Assembly: GCA_025642075.2 (NCBI GenBank)
Contig: JAODUO010001079.1
Span: 65,001 to 129,000 of the forward strand
DNA from: Ridgeia piscesae
Taxonomy: Eukaryota > Annelida > Polychaeta > Sabellida > Siboglinidae
DNA: 64,000 nt
Reading direction: 5' to 3'
Shown: positions 34,227 to 46,509 of the stretch, in pieces
Position numbering within the stretch: position 1 is the stretch's first letter
Layout: every line of letters starts with the position of its first letter
The notes under the pieces: generated by a model
What the model was told of the DNA's origin: nothing
The model's database searches: none
Seen by the model: the letters and a program-made list of their open reading frames with translations, nothing else
Translations under genes and position numbers: made by a program

Positions 34227-35408
34227 ATGGCGTTGTCGGTGAAACCAACGAACCCTACAAGCGAGTTGGTAGAGGCGAACACCTCGTTCGCCCTGGACGT
34301 GTATCGGCAGTTGTTGAAGATGACACCCGGAGACAACATCTTCGCGTCGCCTTTGTCCATCTCGGCTGCATTCGCTATGACGTCCCTTGGAGCAAGGGGA
34401 GACACGGCCTCGCAAATGAAGACAGTTCTCCGTCTCGAGTTCCTGTCTGACACCGACGTACACACCTCTTTCAGTGAGCTTCTGACGGCACTGAATGAGC
34501 CCAACGTGCCGTACACTCTGTGGACAGCTAGCCGTCTGTTCGTCAGCCGCCAACACAAGTTCCTCGATGACTTCGTAAATGCCACGAGAAACTATTACGG
34601 GGCTGAGGCGGCGCTGACCGATTTCGCGAGCGACGCCGAGGGAGCTCGCCTCGCAATCAACAAATGGGTGGAGGAACAAACGGCCGAAAACATCACAGAT
34701 CTTCTGACGGATGGTTTTGTAGACAGCCTCACGGCCATAGTTCTTGTGAACGCCGTCTATTTCAAGGGTACCTGGGCAGCCAAGTTCGATTCCCAGGGTA
34801 CTCACGATTCGCTCTTCATTGTCAACGCCCAAGAGAAGGTCAACGTCAAGATGATGTTCCGACACGACAAGTACCGCTTGTGCGTGGACTCGACCCTCGA
34901 CTGTCAGATCCTCCAGTTGCCGTACGTCAGCGGCCACCTCGCCATGATCGTCCTACTGCCGCGTCAACTGGACGGCCTCGAGTCGCTCGAGAAGAATCTC
35001 ACCGCCGACCGCCTTCAGCAGGCGCTTCGTGCTGTCTCTTCAGCTCGTCCCGACGAAGTCGACATCTCCTTGCCCAGGTTCCGCCTGGAGCAGACGTGTC
35101 CCCTGACGGACATGCTGGTGGCCCTCGGCATGGGCAACCTGTTCGCGGCGGACAAGGCCGACCTGTCGGGCATGGCCGGCGGCCGACAGCTGTACGTGTC
35201 GAGTGCCGTGCACAAGGCGGTCATTGACGTGACGGAGGAGGGCAGCGAGGCCGCGGCAGCCACCGCCGTCGCCGCGACACTGAGGTGTCTACCTCACGAC
35301 CCTCTACAGTTTGTCGCCGACCATCCCTTTGTGTTCTTCGTCGTCGACAACCGCTCCAGTTCAATCATCTTCTTCGGTCGTCTTACACGCCCTTCGTCCA
35401 ATGTGTAG
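34227..35408 (+). CDS. Serpin, intracellular (clade B-like), predicted inhibitor with P1 Arg
   Basis: This is a 393-residue single-exon serpin, a usual length for the family. It has no signal peptide, pointing to cytoplasm/nucleus as in clade B. Visible motifs are NAVYFKGTW (about 175-183), the hinge EEGSEAAAAT (337-346) and the signature VADHPFVFFV (about 363-372). Small residues in the hinge predict true inhibitory loop insertion. Counting from the hinge places P1 at Arg353 and P1' at Cys354, suggesting a trypsin-like target; Arg-Cys is also the P1-P1' pair of human SERPINB6. Codons are GC-rich compared with the flanks. It starts at the first ATG, and AATAAA follows 30 nt after the stop. 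Identity as a serpin is secure; the protease target is inferred. Confidence 0.96.
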   Translation: MALSVKPTNPTSELVEANTSFALDVYRQLLKMTPGDNIFASPLSISAAFAMTSLGARGDTASQMKTVLRLEFLSDTDVHTSFSELLTALNEPNVPYTLWTASRLFVSRQHKFLDDFVNATRNYYGAEAALTDFASDAEGARLAINKWVEEQTAENITDLLTDGFVDSLTAIVLVNAVYFKGTWAAKFDSQGTHDSLFIVNAQEKVNVKMMFRHDKYRLCVDSTLDCQILQLPYVSGHLAMIVLLPRQLDGLESLEKNLTADRLQQALRAVSSARPDEVDISLPRFRLEQTCPLTDMLVALGMGNLFAADKADLSGMAGGRQLYVSSAVHKAVIDVTEEGSEAAAATAVAATLRCLPHDPLQFVADHPFVFFVVDNRSSSIIFFGRLTRPSSNV

Positions 35409-35437
35409 TTTCGGACACCTTGCGTGATGTCATTTCA

Positions 35438-35443
35438 AATAAA
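35438..35443 (+). terminator. Polyadenylation signal AATAAA of the serpin
   Basis: A canonical AATAAA lies about 30 nt after the TAG stop in AT-rich sequence, a spacing compatible with a very short 3' UTR. Confidence 0.6.
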
Positions 35444-37740
35444 AATGATCATTTATACGGTAATTTCTTATTTATACGCTGATTTTTTGCAAGTGCATCT
35501 CATCTATGGCGCCGATGTTCACCAGCTTATGTTATATCCAATCCCTTTCAATTACTATATTGGCCTCGGATCTACCAATTAGCGATGCATGATTACAAAA
35601 CATAATGTTAGCTTTAGACTTCATTTTAGAATGGAGTAATATCGTTTCTCCTGCTGGCGCCATTTCTTCCGTCGGATTTATCAAGTACACCAATAGAAAA
35701 ATCACAAATAGTTGACAAATGTGTTCAACGTTATGTAACAACTGTTTGGTTTTTCTGGTTGTATTCTGATATTCCGAGACTTTTCTTGAAAGAAATGTGT
35801 GCTTTTAATGCACAGTTGAATAGAGAATATTCAAATGGAATAACAATAAATTCCTGTATAAAACTTGATATGTGTCACAAAACAAACAAGCAAACGTTTT
35901 GAAGAAATAATTCAGTGCATGTTTGTTCTGATTCGTAATTTGTAATCAGTGTGAGACGTCTAGTTTGGGAATGGTAATTTTTAGAGAAGTACGCCTAACA
36001 TTTATTATTGTTAATAAATCGTTTCAAAATATGTGTCGTGTCTTATAAGAAATAAGTCGTCATGATAGATGAGGGTTCCATTTATCGGCACACTTGTCTA
36101 TTTTCTTTATTAGAAAGGGTTTATTCACAAAGAAACCGTCAAGCTAACTACAGATTGTCAACATTCGACAGCGCAGTAGGACTACGTAGACTCGAACTCC
36201 AGCCGACAGCCGGGTGTGACTACCCGCACATTACGTCCCCTCCCCCGTCTCTCCTCTCAGCATCACACCTAATATAGTACACAAGTCATGGACAATTTGT
36301 GTTATTATTTATAATTAAATTTATGTCTAAGAGTGCCTTTATTTTACTCGGGATTACGAAACAAAACAAACATGTGTTGAATGAAAAAGTATTATTTTAT
36401 TCATTGTAAATAGTCTTTTTCAACGTACTTTCGAATTGCAAATGATAGCGTTTAGGTCACATAATAGGCCCAATAAACATTTCCGAACACTTTTATAGTT
36501 GGGTAACATTTACTTGAAGCGCACATACATTACTTAAACCACGTTAATATTACATCACGAATTCATGCCGATTAATACATGCTAAATCGCCAAAAACAAG
36601 TTAAGCCGTTTAAGTTGGGTTATGAAGGCGCCGTGAGATGGCGGCACTTTTGCACGCGTGACTTATAGAGAGAGAACTTATTTATGATAGTGAGAGTTTG
36701 GTTTGATGGGATATTGAGTTAAACGATATGGTAATTGATATCCTATTCAAGTATGCCGCTTGACTCGTAGCAAAAGAAGCAGGAGTCAATATAAATGTCC
36801 GCTCCATGTAAATCATGGAGTGACCCCCTTGGCCGAGCAGAAATACAGGTGTTAACCAATCGAACTGTGCAGCGACCTGTGACCGGACGGGGTTGCCATG
36901 ACGCGGGGCTGCTCAAAGTAATACAATTCGCTCATTCATTCTCGCTGGCATTGTCCCGACCCGTCAGCGACCACCGTACGTGAGTAGGAGGGGCACTTGG
37001 TAATAGCTGCTCACACGAAGATACACGCGCTCGAAACAAATTCAATGCGACTGTAATCAGCATTCCAGCGAGCAAGTGTACCTGTACTTGACGATATATC
37101 GACTTAGAGGGTCGCGCTATCGTGTGTATTCCATACAGAAACAGCGATAACGCCAACTGCTACGTCGGCCTTTTGGACCGAAACCGCGCAGGTAGGTTGA
37201 GCGTGGACCAACGCATTCATACTGAATGCGTATACAGGTATTCAGGTATTTTTATATGGTCAATTGCGTGTGACACACGCATGCGATGCAGCGCACAGGT
37301 GTTATTCAGACTAGCCTTCAGTAAGTAGGAATTGTGAATACCTGCTGATTCCAGGTCAAGTATTTAATGTTGTCTGGACTTGTTTCGTGACCCGACATGT
37401 TCCATGTCGCTGAGCCATAACGACTTGTTGACGCGTCTCAGATCACTACCTCTGATAGTAGTTTCCATGACATTAGTCTGATCGCTGTTGCCATTTTCCT
37501 CAATAGTCGACCTTCTAAATTGCTCCGTGATGCAAGCACCTAATTTACGTCTCATTTTTTATTTACAAAATTCACCACGGTGCTAATTTATGGATGAGAT
37601 AGCGCAGTACAGTATACGGACCGAGCAGCGTATTCTTGTTTTAAACACCTGCGTCTCAACATTGGGGATTACACATACGTAGTGATTCTGGCGAGCACGT
37701 TAATGTCAATCCAGTCCCAATTTAGCCAGTATAAGAATTA
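35444..37740. other. Intergenic sequence, no gene supported
   Basis: AT-rich spacer with short open frames on both strands and no domain. A local GC rise near 36800-37300 shows no recognisable exon. Confidence 0.4.
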
Positions 37741-37848
37741 CCGCGGAAGACACACAATGCATGACGACAATCAGTGTCAGCATAGACAGATCGGCCGCGG
37801 ACGACCCACAATGCATGATCACACTCAGTGTCAGCATAGACAGATCGA
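37741..37848. repeat. Two-copy 54-bp tandem duplication
   Basis: Two units starting ccgcgga (37741 and 37795) share cacaatgcatga and cagtgtcagcatagacagat. The period is 54 bp, or 18 codons. In the frame 37682-37867 both copies are open and give His/Gln-rich peptides with several differing residues. No protein family is recognised. Confidence 0.8.
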
Positions 37849-38115
37849 CTTGGCGATAACGTTATGACAAGCTTAGTTGAAAGAGACCTCAGACATCTTC
37901 TAAGACCATGGAAAGTGGACCACTGTACGTGTAGATTAGTCGGTTAAACGAACGTTATTGCAGAACACACGACACAACTAGATGCTATTACAAACCTACA
38001 CATTCACGAGAGCTACTTTAGAGATAAACTGATCTCAATTGAAAACAGTGTACAACAAATACTGTGCATACGAAAGATACTATGATGTAAAACATCAAGC
38101 TCATTTAAATAACTG

Positions 38116-38118
<3 letters not shown>

Positions 38119-38188
<70 letters not shown>
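38119..38188. repeat. (TA)n repeat, about 35 units
   Basis: An uninterrupted TA dinucleotide tract. Confidence 0.97.
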
Positions 38189-38191
<3 letters not shown>

Positions 38192-39454
38192 ACTACAGTA
38201 GAACTGTCGTGGTAGATCAAAATAACTAGACCACATACTACGAGTGACATCACAAAGATTACATAACGCTTTTATATGTAGGTGGAATCCACATAGACAA
38301 CGGAAACGGTTGGTAAATAGTAACGCTGTAGTCATTAGGTCAGGCGATCGGTAAATAGAAGTAGAACGTGACATTTGCCAAAATGACGACAATGGGAATG
38401 AATGCACGATGAACATTGTCGTCAACGAGTGAAAATGTTGGTTGATCTGAAGTAACCCTGGCAGTGCTAGTGTAGCTACTGTATCGTATCACTCCCGACT
38501 GTCCCGATTGTTCCCTGTTCCCTGTCCCCACCCGGAATACACTGGGTCTTAAGTTGACACTCCAGCCTATTATGTATTCTGATATAATTCATTCTATCTA
38601 AATATCAACACATCTAGTCAGTCAGAGTTATCTAACATACCGACAACATAGGACAAAACAGAGCAAAGAATTACACAACAGTCTCCCCCATCGGCGAGTT
38701 GACCTAATCATCGAATGCGTGTATAAGAAACATACAATTATTTAGCATTTACTAGATATTTTAATTACTATATGAAGACAGTTCAAACGTCATTATGCTA
38801 ATAATTCTTATTACTCTAGTGGAAAGTTTTGTCTAGCGCCGCTCCGAAATTATTCATCGTTACACGAGTACTCATGTCACACTAAGAAGTCCATATTAAA
38901 TGTTTGCATATATTCATTATTTGACTATCCGTGCAAACAGATTGACCAATGGTGCGTTTGTCAAGGTTGTGTATGACGAGCCCGCAGCTATGCTCAATAC
39001 AAGTAACCCTACATGACATGTACACGTGAATGTTTGACTGATTGCCTGCATTGTTAACGATATTGTTGCACGCCCGCCTCCTGTTGGTGTAATGCATGTT
39101 TTACAATTGTTTACGGAATACTACGGACAAAACAAGTGCACCCGCCCTACCGACATGCACGTTATGTAAATTTAGCCATTCATCTGCCGCGTCTTATTTG
39201 TACAATTATGACAATACCAGCGGATATTGACATCGTCGTTCCCAAAGTAGAAAAAAAGTAAAACAAAAGCTTGTAAATATTTAAGGAATTGTTATTAGAA
39301 TACACTGTGTGTGTCTGTTTATTTGCTTGTTTGTGGTGCACCGTTTTCTTTGCAGTTAATAGTATTTAGCTTGTAAATATATATAACACGCTATAACGTG
39401 GTAGGAGAAAATAATAGCAAATGTACAAGCTTATGTGTAATGCATTGAGTATAT

Positions 39455-39638
<184 letters not shown>

Positions 39639-41159
39639 GCATATATATTTCGACCAAGGCACCGAGTAAAGAGACACCCTTTACACATATGCAGACACCG
39701 AATTTCGACGTGATTAAATATGTCTGGTTTCTATATGAAGTGTTATTCGTTGAGGAATATGATTGTTGGTTGGACAATATAAAATATAAAGCAATAAAAC
39801 AAACTCCTTTAAAAACAAATGTCTCTGAAATCAATATAAGATGACAATCGAAAGTTCAACTAATAACGCTTTTATAGAAAATGAACATATGTATACCTAG
39901 GTTTGTAGAAGTGTCAGGAGGAAAATATGGATCTATACAGTACTACTAGCGTCGGCGTCATTGGTACTGACGAAGGCAACGTGAGACGTTAGACGAAAGC
40001 CTCTAACAAAAATATACACTTTAGTGCAAGAGGACTACGGCATTTATATTGTAAATTAAAAATTAATACTCGGTCGTTCACACTAATTTCAACATTGTTA
40101 AATCTCTGAGCAGTGGTGCCTAATGTGAAACATACGTGGCGTGTAATGCCGGGGTAAACTCGGGATGAGCAGGGACTGCTCAATGCTCATGTGACACCCG
40201 TGTAACGTGACATATCATTATTCTCTATATCAGGCGATTCATGTTCTTTCTCTTGTTATATTTATGTGATGTTCACTTATCAGTGAAAATGTGAAGTACT
40301 GGGACACGTTCTGCAGACGTAATTGCTCTCACTTGTCAATGAGTTTCTTCTGAAATCAACGAAGAGTGTTCAGGCACGTAATGTGTTCGAGTTGGCAGTA
40401 CCAAACCTTTGTATTCAGTTTGCCTAAAGTAAGTTCATTACTAGCTTTTTCAGCGTAGCAAGGTCCATACGAACAGAGCCCAGACAGTTCACAACACACA
40501 AATAGTCTATAATCAAGAGTGAGCAGGTCGTGTCAATATGCGATGTTCTAGTTGCGTCAAGTCTCGGCATAAAACACATGTGTCAACTTGTCAGGATGTG
40601 AATGTGTACATAGCTCGGGCTAACTTCAAGTGTCGTAAATGAGTCATAATATATGCAGCAGCGCAAGGTAACTATCAAACCTTTATAAGAATGGTGTGTT
40701 TGCGCATGCGTGCGTCTGTAATGCCAGCGTCTGTAAATGTGTGCAAATATCATAGATGACATTAAAAGAGTTTAGTATAATTTGTTTTCAAATTAGGCAA
40801 TCAGCTTGACAACTGGACAATTTATTGCAATGATGTATTAAATTGTAAAATGAGATTGTTCTTTTTCAAAGTGGCATGGACATTTCTTCGCATATGGCGC
40901 AAATCATATTATGCTCTTTATCTGATCACCAAATAATTTCAGAATGTTGCCTTGCAGAACAAACGTTTTTCCATGTGGTAACTATATTCTAACATGCTTC
41001 TAAAGACGCATTTACATATACACAAATACACTGAGCCTAACTTGGTAGCCGGCGTTCACTTGTCTAATTATATTAGTAAAATATATAAAGGAAATCATTC
41101 TAATTGCCAAATTCGATTAAGAATGCTAACATCTTATGAACTTTATAAAGATGGTTATC

Positions 41160-41184
41160 GGATATTGTTTTTTGTTTGTTTGTA
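41160..41184 (+). promoter_or_regulatory. Putative 3' splice site in the 5' UTR of the glycosyltransferase gene
   Basis: A pyrimidine-rich run, ttgttttttgtttgtttgtag, ends in TAG 107 nt before the start codon. It would place a non-coding first exon further upstream. Confidence 0.35.
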
Positions 41185-41291
41185 GATTTCAACTAGGCGG
41201 ACGCAGCGAAGCGGAAACAAACTCAGGGACAACGTTTATGCTTAGCCACTTAAACCGCTGAACTGACGACCGACTTCCGTGTCATAACAAC

Positions 41292-42497
41292 ATGGCGATC
41301 CGCTTCAACAGGAAGTACGGGAGAACATTAGGCGTGATAGCGCTAAGCATAATCGTAATTTTTTTATTCATTACAACGCACGCTGTCTATTCTAATGTCT
41401 CCAACAGACAGTCGAACATTAACCATCCGATAACCTCCGATTCAATACAGAACAATATCCATGCCACCATTAAGAAGATCGAACCGTCGAGTGACGGTAA
41501 TTTGGACATAGTTATCTCAATCAATATGAAGGACATCGCGTCATACCTCAACTGGTTTTCGGGTGAGGGAGAAGCGACAAGAAACAATCTTCCGGCCACT
41601 GTCAACGTGGTGATGCACAACCCGAAAATCTGCGAAAGTCGTCCGCAACTTCGCTGGTTGTTCTACGTGCATAGCGCACCGGACAACCAGGTCAAGCGGC
41701 ACAACATCCGCGCGACGTGGGGCAGTTCGGCCCACCACGCTCCAGGCACGACCATACTCGTCTTCATCGTGGGAAGTGTAGACGACCCGGGCGTTCAGCG
41801 CGCGCTGCTGGAAGAACAGCAGACACATGGCGACATCGTCCAGGGTGACTTCACCGACGCCTATAAGAACTTGACGCTGAAGGCGATCTTTGGCCTTAAG
41901 TGGATCGCCACCTACTGCAAGAACGCCGAGTTCTCACTGAAGGCCGACGATGACGCGTTTGTGAACGTGTTCGAGTGGATGCGGCTGGCCGAGACGAAGG
42001 CCGCCGACGACTACCACCGCTTCATCATGTGTCCACTGTGGAAGGATAACACCATGCCCATCTTGCGCGACCCGTCCAAGTGCATGAAGTGGTGTGTCAA
42101 ATACTCGGAGTTCCCAGGCCGGCAGTACTTCCCCCAGTACTGCGCCGGGCTGGCGGTCCTTATGACCCGCGAGATTGTCGCCGAGCTGTACACGGCGGCG
42201 ATAAAGACACCGTTCTTCTGGATAGATGACGTCTTCTTGACAGGCATCGTAAGCGCCAAGTTGAAAGGCGTTCACTATGTAGACATGATGTCGTCATTCA
42301 CGCTGAAAGAAGCACTGGCATCAGAGAATTACCTAGACACAAAATCGCCTGTACGCTATCACGTGGCGCACGTTAAGAACTTCGCAACTTTTAGGACCAT
42401 GTGGAGAGTACTGCTGGCGCGACGAGACAGTCGGCAACACATTCCTAATGCTGCTGATCCCCCGACCTCCCGACCCTTCTTCCCCCCCAGAACTTGA
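41292..42497 (+). CDS. GT31 beta-1,3-galactosyltransferase-like glycosyltransferase
   Basis: This is a 401-residue single-exon type II Golgi protein. It has a short basic cytoplasmic tail (MAIRFNRKYGR), a transmembrane anchor at about residues 12-33, a stem, then a GT31 catalytic domain. Family motifs in order are RHNIRATWG (about 135-143), VFIVGS, DFTDAYKNLTLK, the metal-binding KADDDAFVN (Asp 219-221), YFPQYCAGLAVLMT and IDDVFLTG. The enzyme would transfer galactose or N-acetylglucosamine in beta-1,3 linkage from a UDP-sugar; the exact donor and acceptor cannot be read from sequence. Codons are GC-rich compared with the flanks. The first ATG gives the expected tail-anchor order. GT31 genes with one coding exon are common in animals. 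Confidence 0.95.
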   Translation: MAIRFNRKYGRTLGVIALSIIVIFLFITTHAVYSNVSNRQSNINHPITSDSIQNNIHATIKKIEPSSDGNLDIVISINMKDIASYLNWFSGEGEATRNNLPATVNVVMHNPKICESRPQLRWLFYVHSAPDNQVKRHNIRATWGSSAHHAPGTTILVFIVGSVDDPGVQRALLEEQQTHGDIVQGDFTDAYKNLTLKAIFGLKWIATYCKNAEFSLKADDDAFVNVFEWMRLAETKAADDYHRFIMCPLWKDNTMPILRDPSKCMKWCVKYSEFPGRQYFPQYCAGLAVLMTREIVAELYTAAIKTPFFWIDDVFLTGIVSAKLKGVHYVDMMSSFTLKEALASENYLDTKSPVRYHVAHVKNFATFRTMWRVLLARRDSRQHIPNAADPPTSRPFFPPRT

Positions 42498-43376
42498 CGT
42501 CTGTGTCGTTATGTTGCCTTAGTATGAAGAGATGACAGTTAACTGTTCGTATGTACACATGTGAGACATTGTGAGTCAACTAAGTGATCTCGAACTGTTG
42601 AAATATTCTATCTAACTGAAAGAAGGTACGCGGACCTTGCCTCGTCGATGAAGTACCTCTAGGGGAATCATTTTAAAGTGGTTCCACACGTGCATGCGGA
42701 GTGCATGTTTGTGAATAACAATATAAGTGCAATGTAAATTTACGATATATGTATGCATATACACCCATCGATTACCTTGCTAATTACCAAAATATTGACT
42801 TCTAGTCACTGCAATTGTTTTAAAGGACTTGTTTCGTATTTATGGAAATTGGTGCTAGCAGGGAGTATTGTTCGTTGTTCTAATGTGTATATCAGATCAT
42901 GTTGACTGTGATATATTCCACTACTCTGTCAGAATTGTGTGTGAAATAAGTTGCGATGATAAAGCAAACTGTTGCACATGCATATACACGTATATGTACA
43001 CATGCATATACACATACATGTACATAATAAAGACAAATATATGCGCGCACACGCACAACAAAGACATGTGCTGCCCATCCGATCTATGGCGACTGGCAAT
43101 GCTACTGGGTAAAACAGCAAAAAAAATTATAGTAAAATCAGCAGATATTATTTCTAAATAGATGAAGACAATACGTAATAGAAAATATCATGATCAGATT
43201 AAAAAAAAAAAATCTTACGACCACTGTGGCCCCATTTCCCCGTGTTTTCACAGACAGTGGAGTGTATGTGTGCACTCATGACACACTACACCACCCGTCT
43301 CACCGTTACTCCGGATATGTTGGGGTGGGGCACAACCATATATTATGTCAGCACCACGGAAATTGCGCCTGTTCCG
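42498..43376. other. Spacer between the glycosyltransferase and the satellite
   Basis: Contains a CA/TA/CATG-rich simple stretch (about 42970-43030). No gene was recognised. Confidence 0.4.
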
Positions 43377-44697
43377 GCGTCTATGCGAAGATGAATGGGA
43401 CACTCTAATGTAGTAGCCTAAGCGAAGATGACTGGGATACTCTAAGGTAGTAGTCTATGCGAAAATGACTGGGACATTATAAAGTATTATTCAATGCGAA
43501 GATGGTAGGGATACACTAATGTAGTAGTCTAAGCAAGATGGCTGGGATACTCTAAGGTAGTAGTCTCTACGAAGATGACTGGGACACTCTAATATGGTAG
43601 TCAATGCAAGATGACTGGGATACTCTAATCAAGTAGTCTATAGTCTACGCAAAATGACTGGGACACTCTAATGTAGTAGTCTATGCGAAGATGATTGGGA
43701 TACTCTAATATAGTAGTGTATGCAAGTAGACTTGGATACCCTAATGTAGTAGTCTATGCAAGATGACAGGTACACTCTAATGTAGAAGTCTATGCAAGAT
43801 GACTGATATACTCTAATGTAGTGTTCTATGCAAGATGACTGGGACAACCTTATGTAGTAGTCTATGCAAGATGACTGGAATACTCTAATGTAGTAGTCTA
43901 TTCAAGATGACAGGTACACTGTTATGTGGTAGTCTATACGAAGAAGACTGGGTTACTCTAATGCAGTAGTTCATGCGAAGATGACATGGATACTCTAATG
44001 TAGTAGTCTATGCGATGACAATGATACTCTCAGGTAGTAGTCTATGCAACATGACTTGGATTGTCAAATGCAGTAGTCTATGCAAGATGACAGGTACTCT
44101 GTAATGTAGTAGTCTATGCAAGATGACTGGAATACCCTAAGGTAGTATCTAAGCGGAGATGACTGGGACCCTCTAAATTATTAGTCTATGAGAAGATGGC
44201 AGGGATACTCTAATGTAGTAGTCTATGCGAAGAAGACTGGGACACTCTAATGTGGTAGGCTATGCGATGATGATTGGGATACTCTAAGGTAATAATCTAT
44301 GCAACATAACTGGAATACCCAAAGGTACTAGTCTATGCGAAGATGACTGGGACTCTCTAAACTATTAGTCTATGCGAATATGGCAGGGATCCTCTAAGGT
44401 AATAGTCTATGCAAGATGACAGGTACACTCTAATGTAGTTGTCTATGCAAGATGATTGGGACACTCTAATGTAGTAGTCTATGCAAGATAACTGGAATTC
44501 CCTAAGGTTGTTGTCTATGCAAGATGACTTGAACACTGTAATGTAGTAGTCTTTGCAAGATGACTGGGACATTCTAATGTAGTAGTCTAAGGAAGATGAC
44601 TGGGATACTCTAAGGCAGCAGTCTATGCGAGGATGACTGGGACACTGTAATGGAGTATTCTATGGGAAGATGACTGAGATATTCTATGGTAGTAGTC
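43377..44697. repeat. Degenerate 36/37-bp satellite, left block
   Basis: The units have 36 bp (gcaagatgac form) or 37 bp (gcgaagatgac form) and contain tgggatactctaatgtagtag and tctatgc. Divergence between units is high. The minus strand contains a Cys-Ile-Asp-Tyr-Tyr repeat in places, but mixed unit lengths break every frame. The block ends at the 5' end of LINE copy 2 and resumes after it. Confidence 0.95.
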
Positions 44698-45273
44698 ATT
44701 TTGGCGGGAAAATTGGCAGATGTAGAGGTTTGAAATTGGTGGTGTATCAAATTTGAAAAACAAGCGGAAATATTGATTGATAAGTATTATTCTTGTGTTA
44801 AGGTTATTCATAAAGTGGTACTGGTCATATATTGAGTAGTAGTTTTGGTTAAAGTTTGTTAGTTAACAGTATTTTTGAACAGATTAGTATAGTGGGTGAT
44901 AAAAGGGTAATCTAGGCTTCGACAAATTGTAAACAAGATTGAGCAAATCTCTTTATTTGATATAGTATATAAGAGATAAAGCAATAAGAGTAACAACTAC
45001 ATATGTAAGATAAAACTGTGAATAGGTATCATTGTTATTAAAAATAAACAAGCGTTTTAGTAGGAAACCCTTGTTTGTTTGTTTATATAGGTAGTGTCCA
45101 ACGTTTCCGCTAGGGAACGGTACCAGTACAGACTAAACTTATTGTTCATGGTAGCATAGGTAGTAAGTTGTTTATAACATAAAGTGTGCTGCAGTTGCTG
45201 TACACAATAAACAAACAGTCTTTCTAAAGACTAAGTTGGTTTAAACTAAGAGTTGATTTTGACAAATCGTAAT

Positions 45274-45804
45274 ATGGCACCTGGCAAGCGGCAAGTGAAG
45301 GCAAGGAGGCACTTGGTGTGTAACCACTGCCACAGCTTGGTGGATTTTGCCGTATCGGGGTGCGGAAAAACTTGGTCAGAGACAACGGAGGAAGGGTTTA
45401 CGTTCCAATGTTTAGGGTGTTGGAAAGTGGACTGTCTGACAGCAGAGTTAGCTAGGCTAACGGATATTGTGAAGGGGATGCAGAGTGGAGGGAGGGTGAT
45501 TGCAAGGACAACAAATGGAGAAAGAACAACAGGAAACCTGACATGCAGGAAGGTGACAGGGGAGAAAGTGACAGTAGAGAAGGAGGGAGGGACAAGGGGA
45601 CAGGAGATGAGAGAAGTAGATGCGACAGGAGTTAAGACGAATGGAAGAAAGGAAGTGAGAGGTGATGTGACCAAACGGAAGTCAATAACAAGGACGATGA
45701 CAGGAAGAAAAGAGACCGGAAAGAAAGGAACAACAGAGAAAGCGGCAGGGGAAAAGTCAGCAACCAGGGAGATGCAAAACGGAGGAGCTACTCTGAAGCA
45801 GTGA
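45274..45804 (+). CDS. CR1-like ORF1 N-terminal Cys-rich finger protein, copy 2
   Basis: The first ATG gives MAPGKRQ. The Cys pairs CNHCHS, GCGKTW and LGCWKVDC are the same as in copy 1, followed by a basic Lys/Thr/Arg-rich tail ending at GGATLKQ and a stop. The region continues in another frame into the SGNH domain. It probably binds LINE RNA. The start was moved from an upstream TTG to the first ATG. Confidence 0.6.
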   Translation: MAPGKRQVKARRHLVCNHCHSLVDFAVSGCGKTWSETTEEGFTFQCLGCWKVDCLTAELARLTDIVKGMQSGGRVIARTTNGERTTGNLTCRKVTGEKVTVEKEGGTRGQEMREVDATGVKTNGRKEVRGDVTKRKSITRTMTGRKETGKKGTTEKAAGEKSATREMQNGGATLKQ

Positions 45805-46345
45805 TCGAGGGGGCATTGAGAACAGAAAGGATATTTATGGGAGACTCCATTTTGCGAAAGACAGACAGGACATTAAGCAAAGGAGAAGACGTTGTTGTTT
45901 GTCTTCCGGGGGCTAGGATAGAGCATGTGACTGAACGGGTAGAGAAAGTTTTGGGGCATGGCCAAGGGGGTCTATATTAGTACATGTAGGGACGAACAAT
46001 GCAGACAGGGATGGAACAACCAGGATAGTAAAGAGATACAGAGAGTTGGTAGAGACACTGAAGAAGACGAGAGTTGAACAGATCATACTCTCAGGAATCT
46101 TGCCAGTGATGAGGGGAAGGGGAACAACATTTAGAAATTGCAAGAGGATGGCCATTAACGGACTATTAGAGCAGATGTGTGAAGAAGAAGGAGTTGGATT
46201 TGTAGATTTGTGGGGATATTTTGTTGGTAAAGAAGACATGTTTATGAGAGATGGCCTCCATCTAAGCGGAAAGGGCGCAGCAGTGTTCTCCGAGAACCTT
46301 CTTCGATCGATGAATAATGGAACAGGTTACAACTTTTTAAACTAG
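45804..46345 (+). pseudogene. CR1-like ORF1 SGNH esterase-like domain, copy 2
   Basis: The domain is split by a frameshift near 45966, where copy 2 has one G fewer in a G-run than copy 1. Block I (FMGDSILRK) lies before the break and block V (DGLHLSGKGA) after it. The frame ends at a stop after TGYNFLN, showing where ORF1 naturally terminates. SGNH domains in LINE ORF1 are esterase-like; their role in retrotransposition is not settled. Confidence 0.8.
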
Positions 46346-46509
46346 TTTCGCAGGGGGGATACACAGAGAAGCCAAATACTAGAGGCATAGATAAAGATAG
46401 CAAAAAGACATCAGCAAAGAACAGCCTGTAAAGCCCTACGGAATTTGGTTATAAATGTGTTTGTTTAAATGCAAGGAGCATAGTAAACAAAAGAAATGAA
46501 CTAAACATT

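Noticed and set aside
34179..34937. 252-codon minus-strand frame opposite the serpin
   Set aside because: It is the antisense shadow of a GC-rich gene and contains no domain; the plus-strand serpin explains the openness.
41934..42275. Minus-strand frames opposite the glycosyltransferase
   Set aside because: Antisense shadows of a GC-rich coding exon with no recognisable motif.
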